A stretch of 64,000 nucleotides of DNA from Pseudolabrys sp035718275 (GTDB lineage: Bacteria > Pseudomonadota > Alphaproteobacteria > Rhizobiales > Xanthobacteraceae): positions 1-64,000 of the forward strand of contig DASTHI010000031.1 of assembly GCA_035718275.1 (NCBI GenBank), given 5' to 3'. The translations under genes and the position numbers were made by a program. Within the stretch, counting starts at the first letter, position 1. Every line of letters begins with the position of its first letter. Below, piece after piece: positions 1 through 8,340 of the stretch. The notes under the pieces are model-generated. The model was given only the letters and a program-made list of their open reading frames with translations, had not been told where the DNA came from and ran no database searches.

Positions 1-162
1 GCCGGCGGACGGCTGGCCGAGGCCTCCCGGCTCTGCGGTTACGAGCCGCAGCGGCGGGCGCCGCATCCTGCTCCGCCTTCAGGATCGTCTCTAGAAGGAC
101 GCCCCTCGATCGAGCAGGACGGCGGTATGAATATTATCCTAGAGGATGATGTCAACACAAAA

Positions 163-177
163 GTTCATACTTTGTTC
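163..177 (+). promoter_or_regulatory. Predicted LexA (SOS) box GTTC-N7-GTTC
   Basis: A perfect direct repeat GTTC-ATACTTT-GTTC lies in a locally AT-rich stretch about 40 bases before the helicase start at 216. GTTC-N7-GTTC is the established LexA operator in alphaproteobacteria. Its position fits repression of the downstream helicase gene. The match and spacing are seen directly; regulation by LexA is inferred. Confidence 0.72.
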
Positions 178-215
178 TTTTCCTTCTCTTACAGCTGTTC
201 TATGGATCGGACCGC

Positions 216-1346
216 ATGCCGCAATTCACGCCGCACCAGGATAAAGCCCTTAAATCAGTGGCCAATTGGCTCAAGGCCAAGCCCGGCTCGAACGGTGCGC
301 CGCAGGTTTTCCGCTTGTTCGGCTACGCCGGCACCGGCAAAACGACGCTCGCCCGCCATATCGCTGAAGAGGCCGACGGAGAAGTGAAATTCGCCGCCTT
401 CACCGGGAAAGCAGCCTCCGTCATGCGCGGCAAGGGATGCAGGGGCGCTTCGACCATTCACAGCCTCATTTATCGCGCGCGTGAGAGCGGCGAAGAGCTC
501 CCGAGCTTCGATCTGTGGGACGAAGCTCCCGCCTCGAAAGCCGAGCTCATCATCATTGACGAGTGCTCGATGGTCGATGCCGAGCTCGGCCGCGACCTGC
601 TCTCCTTCGGCGCGCCGGTGCTCGTGCTCGGCGATCCCGCGCAGCTGCCGCCGATCCAGGGCGGCGGTTTCTTCACCGACGCCGAGCCCGACGCCATGCT
701 CACCGAGGTGCACCGGCAGGCCCAGGACGATCCGATCGTGCGGCTGTCCATGGCGGTCCGTGCGGGCGAATCGCTCGAGATCGGCCGTTACGGCGAGACC
801 GAGGTGCTGCGCAGAAGCGATCTCGATCCCCAGCGCGTGCTCGAGGCCGATCAGGTTCTCGTAGGCCGCAACGCGACACGGCGATCGTATAACCGACGCA
901 TGCGCGAGCGACGTGGTTTCGAGGACGAACTGCCCGCGGCCGGCGACAAGCTGGTTTGCCTTCGCAACAATCGCAAGAAGGCGTTGTTCAATGGCGGACT
1001 CTGGATCGTCAAGGAACGAGGCGGGCGAAAGACGGCAAAGGACGAGGTCTACCGCGGAATCATGACGATGCGCCTGCTGCCGGACGATGACTCCGCAATG
1101 CGCGGCGTGAAGGTATCGGTGCGGCCGGAATGCTTCACCGGCGGCATCGAGCATCTCGATTGGCAGCGCCGCAAGCCATACGACGAATTCGATTACGGTT
1201 ATGTGCTCACAGTGCACAAGGCGCAGGGCTCGCAATGGGACGACGTCGTCCTCTTCGACGAAAGCTTCGCCTTCGCGGAGAGCCGCGAGCGCTGGCTCTA
1301 TACGGGCATTACGCGCGCAGCGAAAAAGATGACAGTGGTTGTCTAG
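216..1346 (+). CDS. RecD/Dda-like ATP-dependent DNA helicase (AAA_30 family)
   Basis: This 376-residue protein is a superfamily 1 helicase expected to couple ATP hydrolysis to 5'-3' DNA unwinding in the cytoplasm. Visible motifs are a Walker A GYAGTGKTT at residues 37-44, a Walker B IIIDECSM around 112-119, a GDPAQLPP motif near 139-146, and C-terminal VHKAQGSQWDD and TGITRA motifs typical of the RecD/UvrD_C_2 end. It is shorter than RecD or RecD2 and has no N-terminal extension, so it resembles stand-alone Dda-like helicases rather than a RecBCD subunit; no recB or recC is nearby. It follows a perfect SOS box, so induction by DNA damage is likely. The ATG at 216 has only a weak ribosome binding site. 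The helicase call is firm; the exact role is not. Confidence 0.88.
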   Translation: MPQFTPHQDKALKSVANWLKAKPGSNGAPQVFRLFGYAGTGKTTLARHIAEEADGEVKFAAFTGKAASVMRGKGCRGASTIHSLIYRARESGEELPSFDLWDEAPASKAELIIIDECSMVDAELGRDLLSFGAPVLVLGDPAQLPPIQGGGFFTDAEPDAMLTEVHRQAQDDPIVRLSMAVRAGESLEIGRYGETEVLRRSDLDPQRVLEADQVLVGRNATRRSYNRRMRERRGFEDELPAAGDKLVCLRNNRKKALFNGGLWIVKERGGRKTAKDEVYRGIMTMRLLPDDDSAMRGVKVSVRPECFTGGIEHLDWQRRKPYDEFDYGYVLTVHKAQGSQWDDVVLFDESFAFAESRERWLYTGITRAAKKMTVVV

Positions 1347-1475
1347 CGAAGATCTGTCCCTCCGTTCCCCGCGCAAGCAAGGACCCAGAAATCGCACGGC
1401 ATTTCTTTCTTCGAAGCGAAATTCCCGTTTACGCGAGATTGAGCGGATGTGGAGTCTGTTTCGCCTCTCACTCGC

Positions 1476-1568
1476 CGTGGTCGGCCTTGTCCCGGCCATC
1501 CACGTCTTCCTTTACTGACGCGCCTTGAAGAAAGGCGTGGGATGCCCGCGACAAAACGCGGGCATGAC
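1476..1568. repeat. Intergenic palindromic repeat (REP-like, GTCATGCCCG family)
   Basis: Two inverted halves face each other: one side carries GGCCTTGTCCCGGCCATCCA, the other a degenerate mirror ending in CGCGGGCATGACAT. Each half is itself a small hairpin. The design matches short mobile palindromes spread between genes in Nitrobacteraceae-like genomes. It lies between convergent genes (helicase and MFS), where it may also act as a bidirectional transcript end. The rest of the 1347-1619 gap holds nothing I recognise. Confidence 0.6.
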
Positions 1569-1619
1569 ATGGAGCGGCTGTGCAGACTCTCAACCGCTCA
1601 TTCCCGCGGAAGCGGCGCT

Positions 1620-2831
1620 TTAACTTGTTGATTTGCCGGCGGGCCATCGCACGAAGGGAAGCGCCGCCAGTGCAGCCGCCGTGATCAATGCACCTGCGAA
1701 AAACGTGCCGCTCGGGCCGACGATATCCCACAGCATGCCGGCGATGAGGCTTGCCGCGAGCAGCGCAATTCCGCTCAGAAGATTGAAGACGCCGAAAGCC
1801 GTGCCGCGCAGTTCGGGCGGAGCCGTGTCGGCGACCATGGCCGCGAGCAGCCCCTGCGTGAGCCCCATGTGCAGCCCCCAAAGAGCGACGCCGATCATCA
1901 CCGGAAGGATCGCATTCGCTACTCCAAGCACGATGTCGGCGATCACAAGCAGGACAAAACCGGCAATCAGCACGCCATAGCGGCCAATGCTGTCGGACAA
2001 TGCGCCGGCAGGCCAGGCCGAGAGACTGTAGACGATATTCATGATCACCATCACCGCGGGAATCCAGGTGAGATGGAGCCCAACGGATTGGGCACGCAAT
2101 AGAAGAAACGCCTCGCTGAAACGCGCCAGCGTGAAAACCGCAGACACGCCGACAATGGTCCAGTAGGCGGTATCGAGGCGAGCAAGGTCGGCGCGGGAGA
2201 GCAGCGGGCGCGTGCCGCCGATGGGCTGCGGACTAGCCGGTTCATGCACACCGAAAAGGATGATCGCGAACGAGATGAACGCGGGCACGACGGCGATCCA
2301 GAGCACGACTGTGAAATTATCCGCCAGCAGAGCCATCAAGGCGATCGCTGCAAGCGGCGCCAGCATTGCACCGATCGTGTCGAGCGATTGACGCAGGCCG
2401 AAGGCGGTGCCGCGCAATTCAGCCGGCGTCAGATCAGCCACGAGCGCATCGCGCGGCGCGCCCCGGATACCCTTGCCGATCCGGTCGACAAAACGCGCAA
2501 TTGTCAGCAAGGCAATGCTCGAAGCGAGCGGGAAAACAGGCTTTGTGGCTGCGGCAAGGCCGTAACCGAGCACGGCCAGAAGCTTGCGTCTGCCGAGGTA
2601 GTCACTGAGCGCGCCTGAGAAAATCTTGGTTATCGAGGCGGTCGCCTCCGCAACTCCTTCGATCAAGCCAACGGTGAGCGCTGAAGCTCCGAGGACCGTC
2701 ACAAGGTAAAGCGGCAGCAGCGCGTGGATCATCTCGGAGGAGAGATCCATGAAGAGAGAAACGAGACCGAGCGCCCAGACACTGCCGGGAATTTCACGCC
2801 AGCGGAACAGAGATTTGGCACGCGGGGACAT
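1620..2831 (-). CDS. MFS transporter
   Basis: A 403-residue inner-membrane carrier of the major facilitator superfamily with about 12 hydrophobic helices. The conserved loop between helices 2 and 3 is visible as GALSDYLGRRKLL, and its counterpart in the second half as GALSDSIGRYG. The segments DRIGKGIRGAPRDAL and ELRGTAFGLRQS mark a subfamily of uncharacterised bacterial MFS proteins; the substrate cannot be told. The start at 2831 is preceded by GGAGG about nine bases away and begins the conserved N-terminus; the open frame continues upstream but that extension is not membrane-like. It lies downstream of the fatty-acid oxidation genes on the same strand, separated by a palindrome that may end their transcript. 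Confidence 0.85.
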   Translation of the reverse strand: MSPRAKSLFRWREIPGSVWALGLVSLFMDLSSEMIHALLPLYLVTVLGASALTVGLIEGVAEATASITKIFSGALSDYLGRRKLLAVLGYGLAAATKPVFPLASSIALLTIARFVDRIGKGIRGAPRDALVADLTPAELRGTAFGLRQSLDTIGAMLAPLAAIALMALLADNFTVVLWIAVVPAFISFAIILFGVHEPASPQPIGGTRPLLSRADLARLDTAYWTIVGVSAVFTLARFSEAFLLLRAQSVGLHLTWIPAVMVIMNIVYSLSAWPAGALSDSIGRYGVLIAGFVLLVIADIVLGVANAILPVMIGVALWGLHMGLTQGLLAAMVADTAPPELRGTAFGVFNLLSGIALLAASLIAGMLWDIVGPSGTFFAGALITAAALAALPFVRWPAGKSTS

Positions 2832-2914
2832 GGCCTTGCCTATCCTCCATATCTTCGGCGGCTGGTCCCGACGATCTCGCTGCTTGGCAAGGCAAGAGGC
2901 GACCAACGAATCGG

Positions 2915-2938
2915 CATGGCCGGACAATTCCGGCCATG
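2915..2938. repeat. Perfect 10-bp-arm palindrome (REP-like; possible terminator)
   Basis: CATGGCCGGA and TCCGGCCATG form perfect 10-base arms around a CAAT loop, 12 bases past the stop codon of the FadJ-type gene. The sequence resembles half of the palindromic repeats at 1476 and 6971. No T-run follows on the minus strand, so terminator activity is only possible, not shown. Confidence 0.55.
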
Positions 2939-2949
2939 AGAGCCGAGAG

Positions 2950-5157
2950 CTAGGCCGCTTCCTTCTTCTTCGTTGGAGCGAAGCGCTGATAGAAGGTCTC
3001 GTCTTTGGCGGCGAGATCGAGAAGCAACTTGTTCGGGGCAAAGCGCGGACCATGCTTCTTCTCAAATTTGCGGCACAAGCCGACAAAGTTCTTGCTGCCC
3101 ATCATGTCGATCCAGGAAAGAGTGCCGCCGGAGAACGGTGCAAAACCGAAACCGAGAATCGATCCGACATCGGCCTCCCGCACATCGGTAAGGACCATTT
3201 CCTCAAAACAGCGGGCGGTTTCCAGCGCTTGTATGCCGAGCAGACGCAACTTCAATTCCCCGATGTCGACTTTGTCAGGATCGATCGGCTTGGGCTGAAA
3301 ATCAGCAAGCCCCGGCCACAATCTCTTCGGTCCATTCGCCGGATAGTCATAAAAGCCCTTGCCATTCTTGCGCCCGAAGCGGCCGCGCTTTTCCACCATC
3401 TCGCGCAGCAGGACCTTTTGTCGGGGATCGATCGCCTTGGCGCCGAGATCCGACTCGGTAGCAAGAAGAATCTTCCAAGCCAGATCGACCGCGACCTCGT
3501 CATTGAGCGCCAACGGCCCGACCGGCATGCCGGCCATGCGTCCGACATTTTCGATCATGGCGGGCGGCACGCCTTCAACGAGCATCAGGTGACCTTCGCG
3601 GATATAGGTGCCGACCACGCGCGATGTGTAGAAGCCGCGCGAGTCATTGACCACGATCGGCGTCTTGCGGATGGCGCGCACATAATCGAGTGCAACAGCA
3701 AGCGCCCTATCGCCGGTCTGCTTGCCCAGGATGATCTCGACCAGCATCATGCGGTCTACCGGCGAGAAGAAGTGGATGCCGATGAATCGCGCCGGATCCT
3801 TGAATTCGGAAGCAAGCGAGGTGATCGGCAGCGTGGAGGTATTCGAACCGATTACCGCCTTGTCGCCGATCACCGCCTGAATTTTTGCGATCACGTCAGA
3901 CTTGACCTTGCGATCCTCGTAGACGGCCTCGATCACGAGATCGCAATCGCGCAATAAGCCGTAGTCGTCGCCGGGCGCAATGCGCGCGAGCAACTCATCA
4001 CGTTCGGCGCTTTTCATGCGGCCCCGCATCACGCGATCGCTGAGCGCCTTGTGAAGGCCCGCTTTTCCTTTCTCTGCAGTCTGCTGATCGCGATCAATGA
4101 GCACAACCTGAAGTCCAGCAGCCGCGCTCACCTGCGCGATGCCGGCGCCCATGAAGCCTGCGCCGACGATGCCGATCTTTTCCAGTTTGGCAGGTGGCTC
4201 ATTCACGGGCCGGCGAGCGCCTTTGTTCAGATCCTGCATTGATACGAATAGAGTGCGGATCATCGCCGCCGCTTCGGGCGAGCGCAGAATTTTTGCGAAC
4301 CAGCGCGATTCGACACGCAGCGCGGTATCGAACGGAAGCTGCAGCCCTTCATAGACGACCTGGAGGATGGCGCGCGCGGCCGGGTAATTGTCGTAGGTTT
4401 CGCGGCGGTAGATTGCATTTGCCGCGGGGAACGTCATCATGCCGGCCTTCGAGTAGACCGGCCCACCCGGCAGACGGAAACCATCGGCATCCCACGGAGC
4501 CTTCGCTTTGCCGCCGGCCTTGATCCATTCCTTTGCCGCCTTGATCAACTCGGCAGCGGCAACAACATTGTCGATCAGCTTCATCGCCTTGGCGCGGTCG
4601 ACCTTGAGTTGGTCGCCCTTGAGCAGAAATTGCAGCGCATCGGCCGGCGGAAGCATCCGCGCGACCCGTTGCGTACCACCGGCGCCCGGAAAGAGGCCAA
4701 TCTTGATCTCTGGCAACCCCAGCCGCGTCTTCGCGTCATCGGCGGCGACGCGGTGATGGCAAGCCAGCGCAAGCTCGAAGCCGCCGCCCATGGCGGTGCC
4801 GTTGAGCGCGCACACCCACGGCTTGCCGCAAGTCTCGATCCGCCGATAGAGCAGCGACAGCTTGCGGCTTTCATCGAACACCATCTGCGCTGCCCCTTCC
4901 TCGCCCTGCTTGCGCACCATGTCGGCGTATATGCCGCGCATGCGCTCCAGCATCGTGAGGTCGGCGCCGCCGCAGAAAGTCGATTTGCCCGAGGTGATGA
5001 CCGCGCCTTTGATCGCCGCGTCATTCGCAACCTTGTCGACGATGCCGCCAAGTTCCGCGATGACGTCCATCGTGATGACGTTCATCGATCGTTCAGGCAT
5101 GTCCCAAGTGACAAGTGCGATCCCGTCGGCGTCGACTTCGACTTTGAAGCTGCTCAT
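2950..5157 (-). CDS. fadJ: Bifunctional enoyl-CoA hydratase / 3-hydroxyacyl-CoA dehydrogenase (FadJ/FadB-like)
   Basis: A 735-residue fused beta-oxidation enzyme that hydrates trans-2-enoyl-CoA and then oxidises the L-3-hydroxyacyl-CoA with NAD+. The N-terminal crotonase domain (about 1-190) shows the oxyanion segments FCGGADLTML and NGTAMGGGFELALA and the LPEIKIGLFPGAGGTQR block. The Rossmann part begins at the GAGFMGAGIAQ motif (about 332-342) and the IHFFSPVDRM segment carries the catalytic histidine; two C-terminal HAD domains follow. The ATG at 5157 is chosen because the crotonase fold begins there and an AGGAG lies upstream; an in-frame ATG at 5181 would add eight residues. It is on the same strand as an acyl-CoA dehydrogenase and a thiolase, giving a full cycle. 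The symbol is by similarity; fadB-like naming is equally possible. Confidence 0.9.
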   Translation of the reverse strand: MSSFKVEVDADGIALVTWDMPERSMNVITMDVIAELGGIVDKVANDAAIKGAVITSGKSTFCGGADLTMLERMRGIYADMVRKQGEEGAAQMVFDESRKLSLLYRRIETCGKPWVCALNGTAMGGGFELALACHHRVAADDAKTRLGLPEIKIGLFPGAGGTQRVARMLPPADALQFLLKGDQLKVDRAKAMKLIDNVVAAAELIKAAKEWIKAGGKAKAPWDADGFRLPGGPVYSKAGMMTFPAANAIYRRETYDNYPAARAILQVVYEGLQLPFDTALRVESRWFAKILRSPEAAAMIRTLFVSMQDLNKGARRPVNEPPAKLEKIGIVGAGFMGAGIAQVSAAAGLQVVLIDRDQQTAEKGKAGLHKALSDRVMRGRMKSAERDELLARIAPGDDYGLLRDCDLVIEAVYEDRKVKSDVIAKIQAVIGDKAVIGSNTSTLPITSLASEFKDPARFIGIHFFSPVDRMMLVEIILGKQTGDRALAVALDYVRAIRKTPIVVNDSRGFYTSRVVGTYIREGHLMLVEGVPPAMIENVGRMAGMPVGPLALNDEVAVDLAWKILLATESDLGAKAIDPRQKVLLREMVEKRGRFGRKNGKGFYDYPANGPKRLWPGLADFQPKPIDPDKVDIGELKLRLLGIQALETARCFEEMVLTDVREADVGSILGFGFAPFSGGTLSWIDMMGSKNFVGLCRKFEKKHGPRFAPNKLLLDLAAKDETFYQRFAPTKKKEAA

Positions 5158-5180
5158 GTCTTCGCTATCTCCTCGCTTCA

Positions 5181-5247
5181 CCTCTCCCCGCGGTGAGAGG
5201 TTGGACCACGAAGTGGCCCGGTGAGGCCCTCACCCCTCGGGGAGAGG
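5181..5247. repeat. Long imperfect hairpin repeat (CCTCTCCCCG...CGGGGAGAGG)
   Basis: The outer arms CCTCTCCCCG and CGGGGAGAGG pair perfectly; the inner GGTGAGAGG/CCCTCACCCC pair imperfectly and the centre GGACCAC-GAA-GTGGCCC forms a tip. It fills most of the 123-base gap between the cupin and fadJ genes and would form a strong RNA hairpin in their joint transcript. The family differs from the GTCATGCCCG repeats nearby. Confidence 0.6.
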
Positions 5248-5280
5248 AAATACGCCTGCATGCTTTGCGAGGCTCTCATC

Positions 5281-5739
5281 TTAGAAAGGCTCGCCATTCT
5301 TTCTGGTATAGCGCGCGCCTTTTTCGCCGCGCGTTACCATCATATCGATGTCCGGATAAAAAGCCCGTTCGGCGGAAGCGCGCGTGCCGACTTCGATAAA
5401 AACGGCGTCGCGGTCCGACCTATTGATCAGGCAATGTCCGTTCGTCACCCCAGCCTTCCAGGCGGCTGCTTCGCCGGACCTCAGCACCGTTTCACCGCCG
5501 TCCTCACACAGCACGACCTCGCCCGCGAGTACGTAAACGAATTCATCTTCTTTCTCGTGCCAGTGACGTTGCGACGAAGCCGCACCAGGCCTGAGCGTGC
5601 AGATGTTGACGCCGAATTGCGAAAGACCGGCGGCCCGACCAAGACGCTTGCGGGAGCGACCTTCTACCGCTTTGTTGAACGGCGGCGGATAGCCGGTCGA
5701 GGTGTCGATCGGAATAGTGTCGATGTCAATTTTCGGCAT
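5281..5739 (-). CDS. Cupin domain protein
   Basis: A 152-residue single-domain cupin. Cupin motif 1 is visible as RHWHEKEDEFVYVLAG, with two histidines and a glutamate suited to metal binding; motif 2 is weaker, ending in NGHCLINRSD. Such proteins range from isomerases to sensors and the reaction cannot be assigned. The ATG at 5739 overlaps the TAA of the thiolase gene by one base (TAATG), so translation is probably coupled and the start is well supported. An upstream in-frame ATG lies inside the thiolase gene and is unlikely. It sits between thiolase and the FadJ-type gene. Confidence 0.82.
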   Translation of the reverse strand: MPKIDIDTIPIDTSTGYPPPFNKAVEGRSRKRLGRAAGLSQFGVNICTLRPGAASSQRHWHEKEDEFVYVLAGEVVLCEDGGETVLRSGEAAAWKAGVTNGHCLINRSDRDAVFIEVGTRASAERAFYPDIDMMVTRGEKGARYTRKNGEPF

Positions 5740-6947
5740 TAAACGCGCTCGATGATGGTTGCAGTGCCCATGCCGACCCCGATGCACAACGTCACAAGTG
5801 CCGTCTCCTTGTCGCGTCGTTCGAGCTCGTCGAGCACGGTGCCGAGGATCATCGCGCCGGTCGCGCCGAGCGGATGACCCATCGCGATGGCACCGCCATT
5901 CACGTTGATCTTCTCGTGCGGAATGTTGAGCGCCTGCATGTAACGCAGCACCACCGAAGCGAATGCCTCGTTGAGCTCCCAGAGATCGATGTCCCTCTTG
6001 GTCATGCCCGCTTTTTTGAGAACTTTCTCCGTCACTGGAATCGGCCCGGTAAGCATGATCGAGGGCTCGGAGCCGATATTGGCGAACTGACGGATGCGCG
6101 CCCGCGGCTTCAATCCCGCGGCCTTGCCGGCGGACTTGCTGCCGATCAGAACCGCAGCAGCACCGTCGACGATGCCCGAGGAATTGCCCGGCGTGTGAAC
6201 GTGATTGACGGCTTCGATTTCCGGATAGCGCTGCACCGCGACCGCATCGAAACCGGCCATCTCGCCCATCTGCACGAAGGACGGCTGCAACGCTGCAAGT
6301 GTCTGCATCGTGGTGTTCGGCCGCATATGCTCGTCCTTGGCCAGGATAGTCAGACCGTTGACATCCTTGACGGGAATGACCGAGTTGCTGAAGCGACCTT
6401 CGCCCCAGGCCACGGCCGCGCGCTTTTGACTTTCCACTGCGTAGGCATCGACGTCATCACGCGAGAAGCCGTATTTGGTTGCGATCAGATCGGCGGAGAT
6501 ACCCTGCGGTAAAAAATACGTGGCAACCGCGATCGACGGATCGACCGGCCATGCTCCGCCGGAGGCACCGATGCCGACCCGACTCATCGATTCGACGCCA
6601 CCGCCGATCGTCATCTCATGCTGCCCCGACATGACTTCGGCCGCGGCAAAATTGACCGCGTCAAGTCCGGATGCGCAGAAGCGATTGATTTGCACGCCGG
6701 GTACGTCGTTGCCGAGTCCGGCGACGAGCGCGGCTGCACGCGCGATGTCGCCGCCTGCTTCGCCGACGGGATCGACGCAACCGAGCACGACGTCATCGAT
6801 CATGGCGGGGTCGAGCTCGTTGCGATCCTTGATGGCGGTGAGCGTCTGTCCGGCGAGATTAAGCGCCGTTACTTCATGTAACGCCCCATCGGGCTTCCCG
6901 CGGCCGCGCGGCGTACGAACGGCGTCGAAAATGAATGCGTCGGCCAT
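5739..6947 (-). CDS. Acetyl-CoA acyltransferase (thiolase, FadA-type)
   Basis: A 402-residue thiolase that cleaves 3-ketoacyl-CoA with CoA, releasing acetyl-CoA; biosynthetic condensation is the reverse. The acylated cysteine is C91 in NRFCASGLDAV, the histidine is in GGAIAMGHPLGATGA (about 359), and the second cysteine is in LCIGVGMGTA near the C-terminus, so all catalytic residues are present. Length is normal. GGAGAG lies just before the ATG at 6947. It overlaps the cupin by one base and follows the acyl-CoA dehydrogenase at 7049-8206 after a repeat-filled gap, consistent with a beta-oxidation operon. Acetoacetyl-CoA (PhaA-like) specificity cannot be excluded, but the neighbours favour a degradative role. 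Confidence 0.92.
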   Translation of the reverse strand: MADAFIFDAVRTPRGRGKPDGALHEVTALNLAGQTLTAIKDRNELDPAMIDDVVLGCVDPVGEAGGDIARAAALVAGLGNDVPGVQINRFCASGLDAVNFAAAEVMSGQHEMTIGGGVESMSRVGIGASGGAWPVDPSIAVATYFLPQGISADLIATKYGFSRDDVDAYAVESQKRAAVAWGEGRFSNSVIPVKDVNGLTILAKDEHMRPNTTMQTLAALQPSFVQMGEMAGFDAVAVQRYPEIEAVNHVHTPGNSSGIVDGAAAVLIGSKSAGKAAGLKPRARIRQFANIGSEPSIMLTGPIPVTEKVLKKAGMTKRDIDLWELNEAFASVVLRYMQALNIPHEKINVNGGAIAMGHPLGATGAMILGTVLDELERRDKETALVTLCIGVGMGTATIIERV

Positions 6948-6970
6948 GGTGCTCTCCAGATCTCTCCATC

Positions 6971-7046
6971 GTCATGCCCGGGCTCGTCCCGGTCACCGCG
7001 CTTTTTTCGAAGCACTGCCCGCCTTGCCGGGAAGTCCGGCCATGAC
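6971..7046. repeat. Intergenic palindromic repeat (REP-like, GTCATGCCCG family)
   Basis: The ends mirror each other: GTCATGCCCGGGCTCGTCCC at the left and a mirror ending GTCCGGCCATGAC at the right, with a short unrelated centre. It fills the gap between the acyl-CoA dehydrogenase stop and the thiolase ribosome binding site and belongs with the elements at 1476 and 2915. Confidence 0.62.
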
Positions 7047-7048
7047 TC

Positions 7049-8206
7049 TTATAAACTCCGCGCGATCAGCAACTTCATGATCTCATTGGTGCCCGCATAG
7101 ATGCGCAGGACCCGCGCATCGCGATACATCCGCGAGATCGGATATTCATCCATATAGCCATAGCCGCCGAACAATTGCAGGCACCGGTCGATCACTTTGC
7201 CTTGCGTATCAGTAAGGCGGTATTTCGCCATCGAGGCGGTTACCGTGTCCAGTTCGCCCTTCACGTGGCGCTCGATGCAGTAGTCAAGGAAGACTTTTCC
7301 GATTGTGGCCTCGGTCTTACATTCTGCAAGCTCGAATTGCGTGTTCTGGAATTCAATGATCGCCTGACCGAAAGCCTTGCGCTGCTTCACATAGTCAATG
7401 GTGAGGCCCAATGCGCGCTCCATCATCGCCACGGCATGAATGGCGACGATCAGCCGTTCCTGCGGCAGCTCCTTCATCAGGTGATAGAATCCCTGGCCTT
7501 CCTCGGTACCGAGCAAGCTCGAAGCCGGCAATTGCACATCCTCGAAGAACAATTCCGAGGTGTCGGCCGAGTCCATGCCAAGCTTTTTGAGCTTGCGGCC
7601 GCGGCGAAACCCGGGCGCCTCGTCAGTTTCGACAACGAACAGCGAAGTGCCTTTGGCGCCAGCCTTCGGATCGGTTTTGGCGACAACGATGACCAGATTG
7701 GCGTGCTGGCCATTGGTGATGAAAGTCTTCGATCCGTTGAGCACGTAACCGTTGCCGGACTTCTTTGCCGAGGTGCGCACGCCCTGCAGGTCGGAGCCGG
7801 TGCCCGGCTCGGTCATCGCGATCGCGCCGACGAGTTCACCCGTGGCGAGTTTCGGCAGCCATCGCCTCTTCTGGTCTTCAGTGCCGTAATGAAGAATGTA
7901 AGGCGCAACGATGCCCGAGTGCAGCGGCGCGCCGAAAGTATCGAAGCCCGCGAGTGCGATCTCGCGGTTGATAACCGCTTCATGCGCGAAAGTTCCGCCC
8001 GCGCCGCCGTATTCTTCCGGCATCGAGGCGCAGAGAAGTCCCGCCTCCCCGGCCTCGGTCCAAACGTCGCGATCATAGATGCCGGCTTCGTGCCAGCGGT
8101 CGAGGTGGGGAACAAACTTGTCGGCGATGAAGCGCCGCGCCTGCTCTTCGAGCAGTACGAGGTCCTCGGTCATCCACGCCGGCCGCGGCAGATTCAATAC
8201 TTCCAT
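7049..8206 (-). CDS. Acyl-CoA dehydrogenase
   Basis: A 385-residue flavoenzyme of normal length that introduces the alpha-beta double bond into acyl-CoA and passes electrons to ETF. The signature IAMTEPGTGSDLQG, the substrate/FAD segment ITNGQHANLVIV, and the C-terminal QLFGGYGYMDEYPISRMYRDAR block are all visible. At the usual catalytic glutamate position near the C-terminus the motif reads IYAGTNEIM, with alanine; the base is then probably the glutamate of LPQERLIVA, as in the isovaleryl/long-chain group. It heads the minus-strand block of thiolase, cupin and FadJ-type enzyme and diverges from an MFS gene. Chain-length preference is unknown. Confidence 0.92.
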   Translation of the reverse strand: MEVLNLPRPAWMTEDLVLLEEQARRFIADKFVPHLDRWHEAGIYDRDVWTEAGEAGLLCASMPEEYGGAGGTFAHEAVINREIALAGFDTFGAPLHSGIVAPYILHYGTEDQKRRWLPKLATGELVGAIAMTEPGTGSDLQGVRTSAKKSGNGYVLNGSKTFITNGQHANLVIVVAKTDPKAGAKGTSLFVVETDEAPGFRRGRKLKKLGMDSADTSELFFEDVQLPASSLLGTEEGQGFYHLMKELPQERLIVAIHAVAMMERALGLTIDYVKQRKAFGQAIIEFQNTQFELAECKTEATIGKVFLDYCIERHVKGELDTVTASMAKYRLTDTQGKVIDRCLQLFGGYGYMDEYPISRMYRDARVLRIYAGTNEIMKLLIARSL

Positions 8207-8340
8207 TGGTCGAATCGCTCTCGACAGACACCATAAGGCGGCCTGACCGCAACGGCGAGGCCCCTACGCTCAAAGGAGGGTGGCCGCCCCCGCAGCCGAA
8301 TGCTACGAGCGTGCGATTAGTCGCCGGGTTTGTCAGTAGC

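Noticed and set aside
255..1499. Long minus-strand open frame (414 codons) opposite the helicase gene
   Set aside because: It mirrors the codon structure of the clear helicase gene, has no domain, and its composition (Arg/His/Glu-rich) is typical of antisense shadows at high GC.
2749..3957. Plus-strand frame of 402 codons opposite the FadJ-type gene
   Set aside because: No domain and no ribosome binding site; the opposite strand carries all catalytic motifs.
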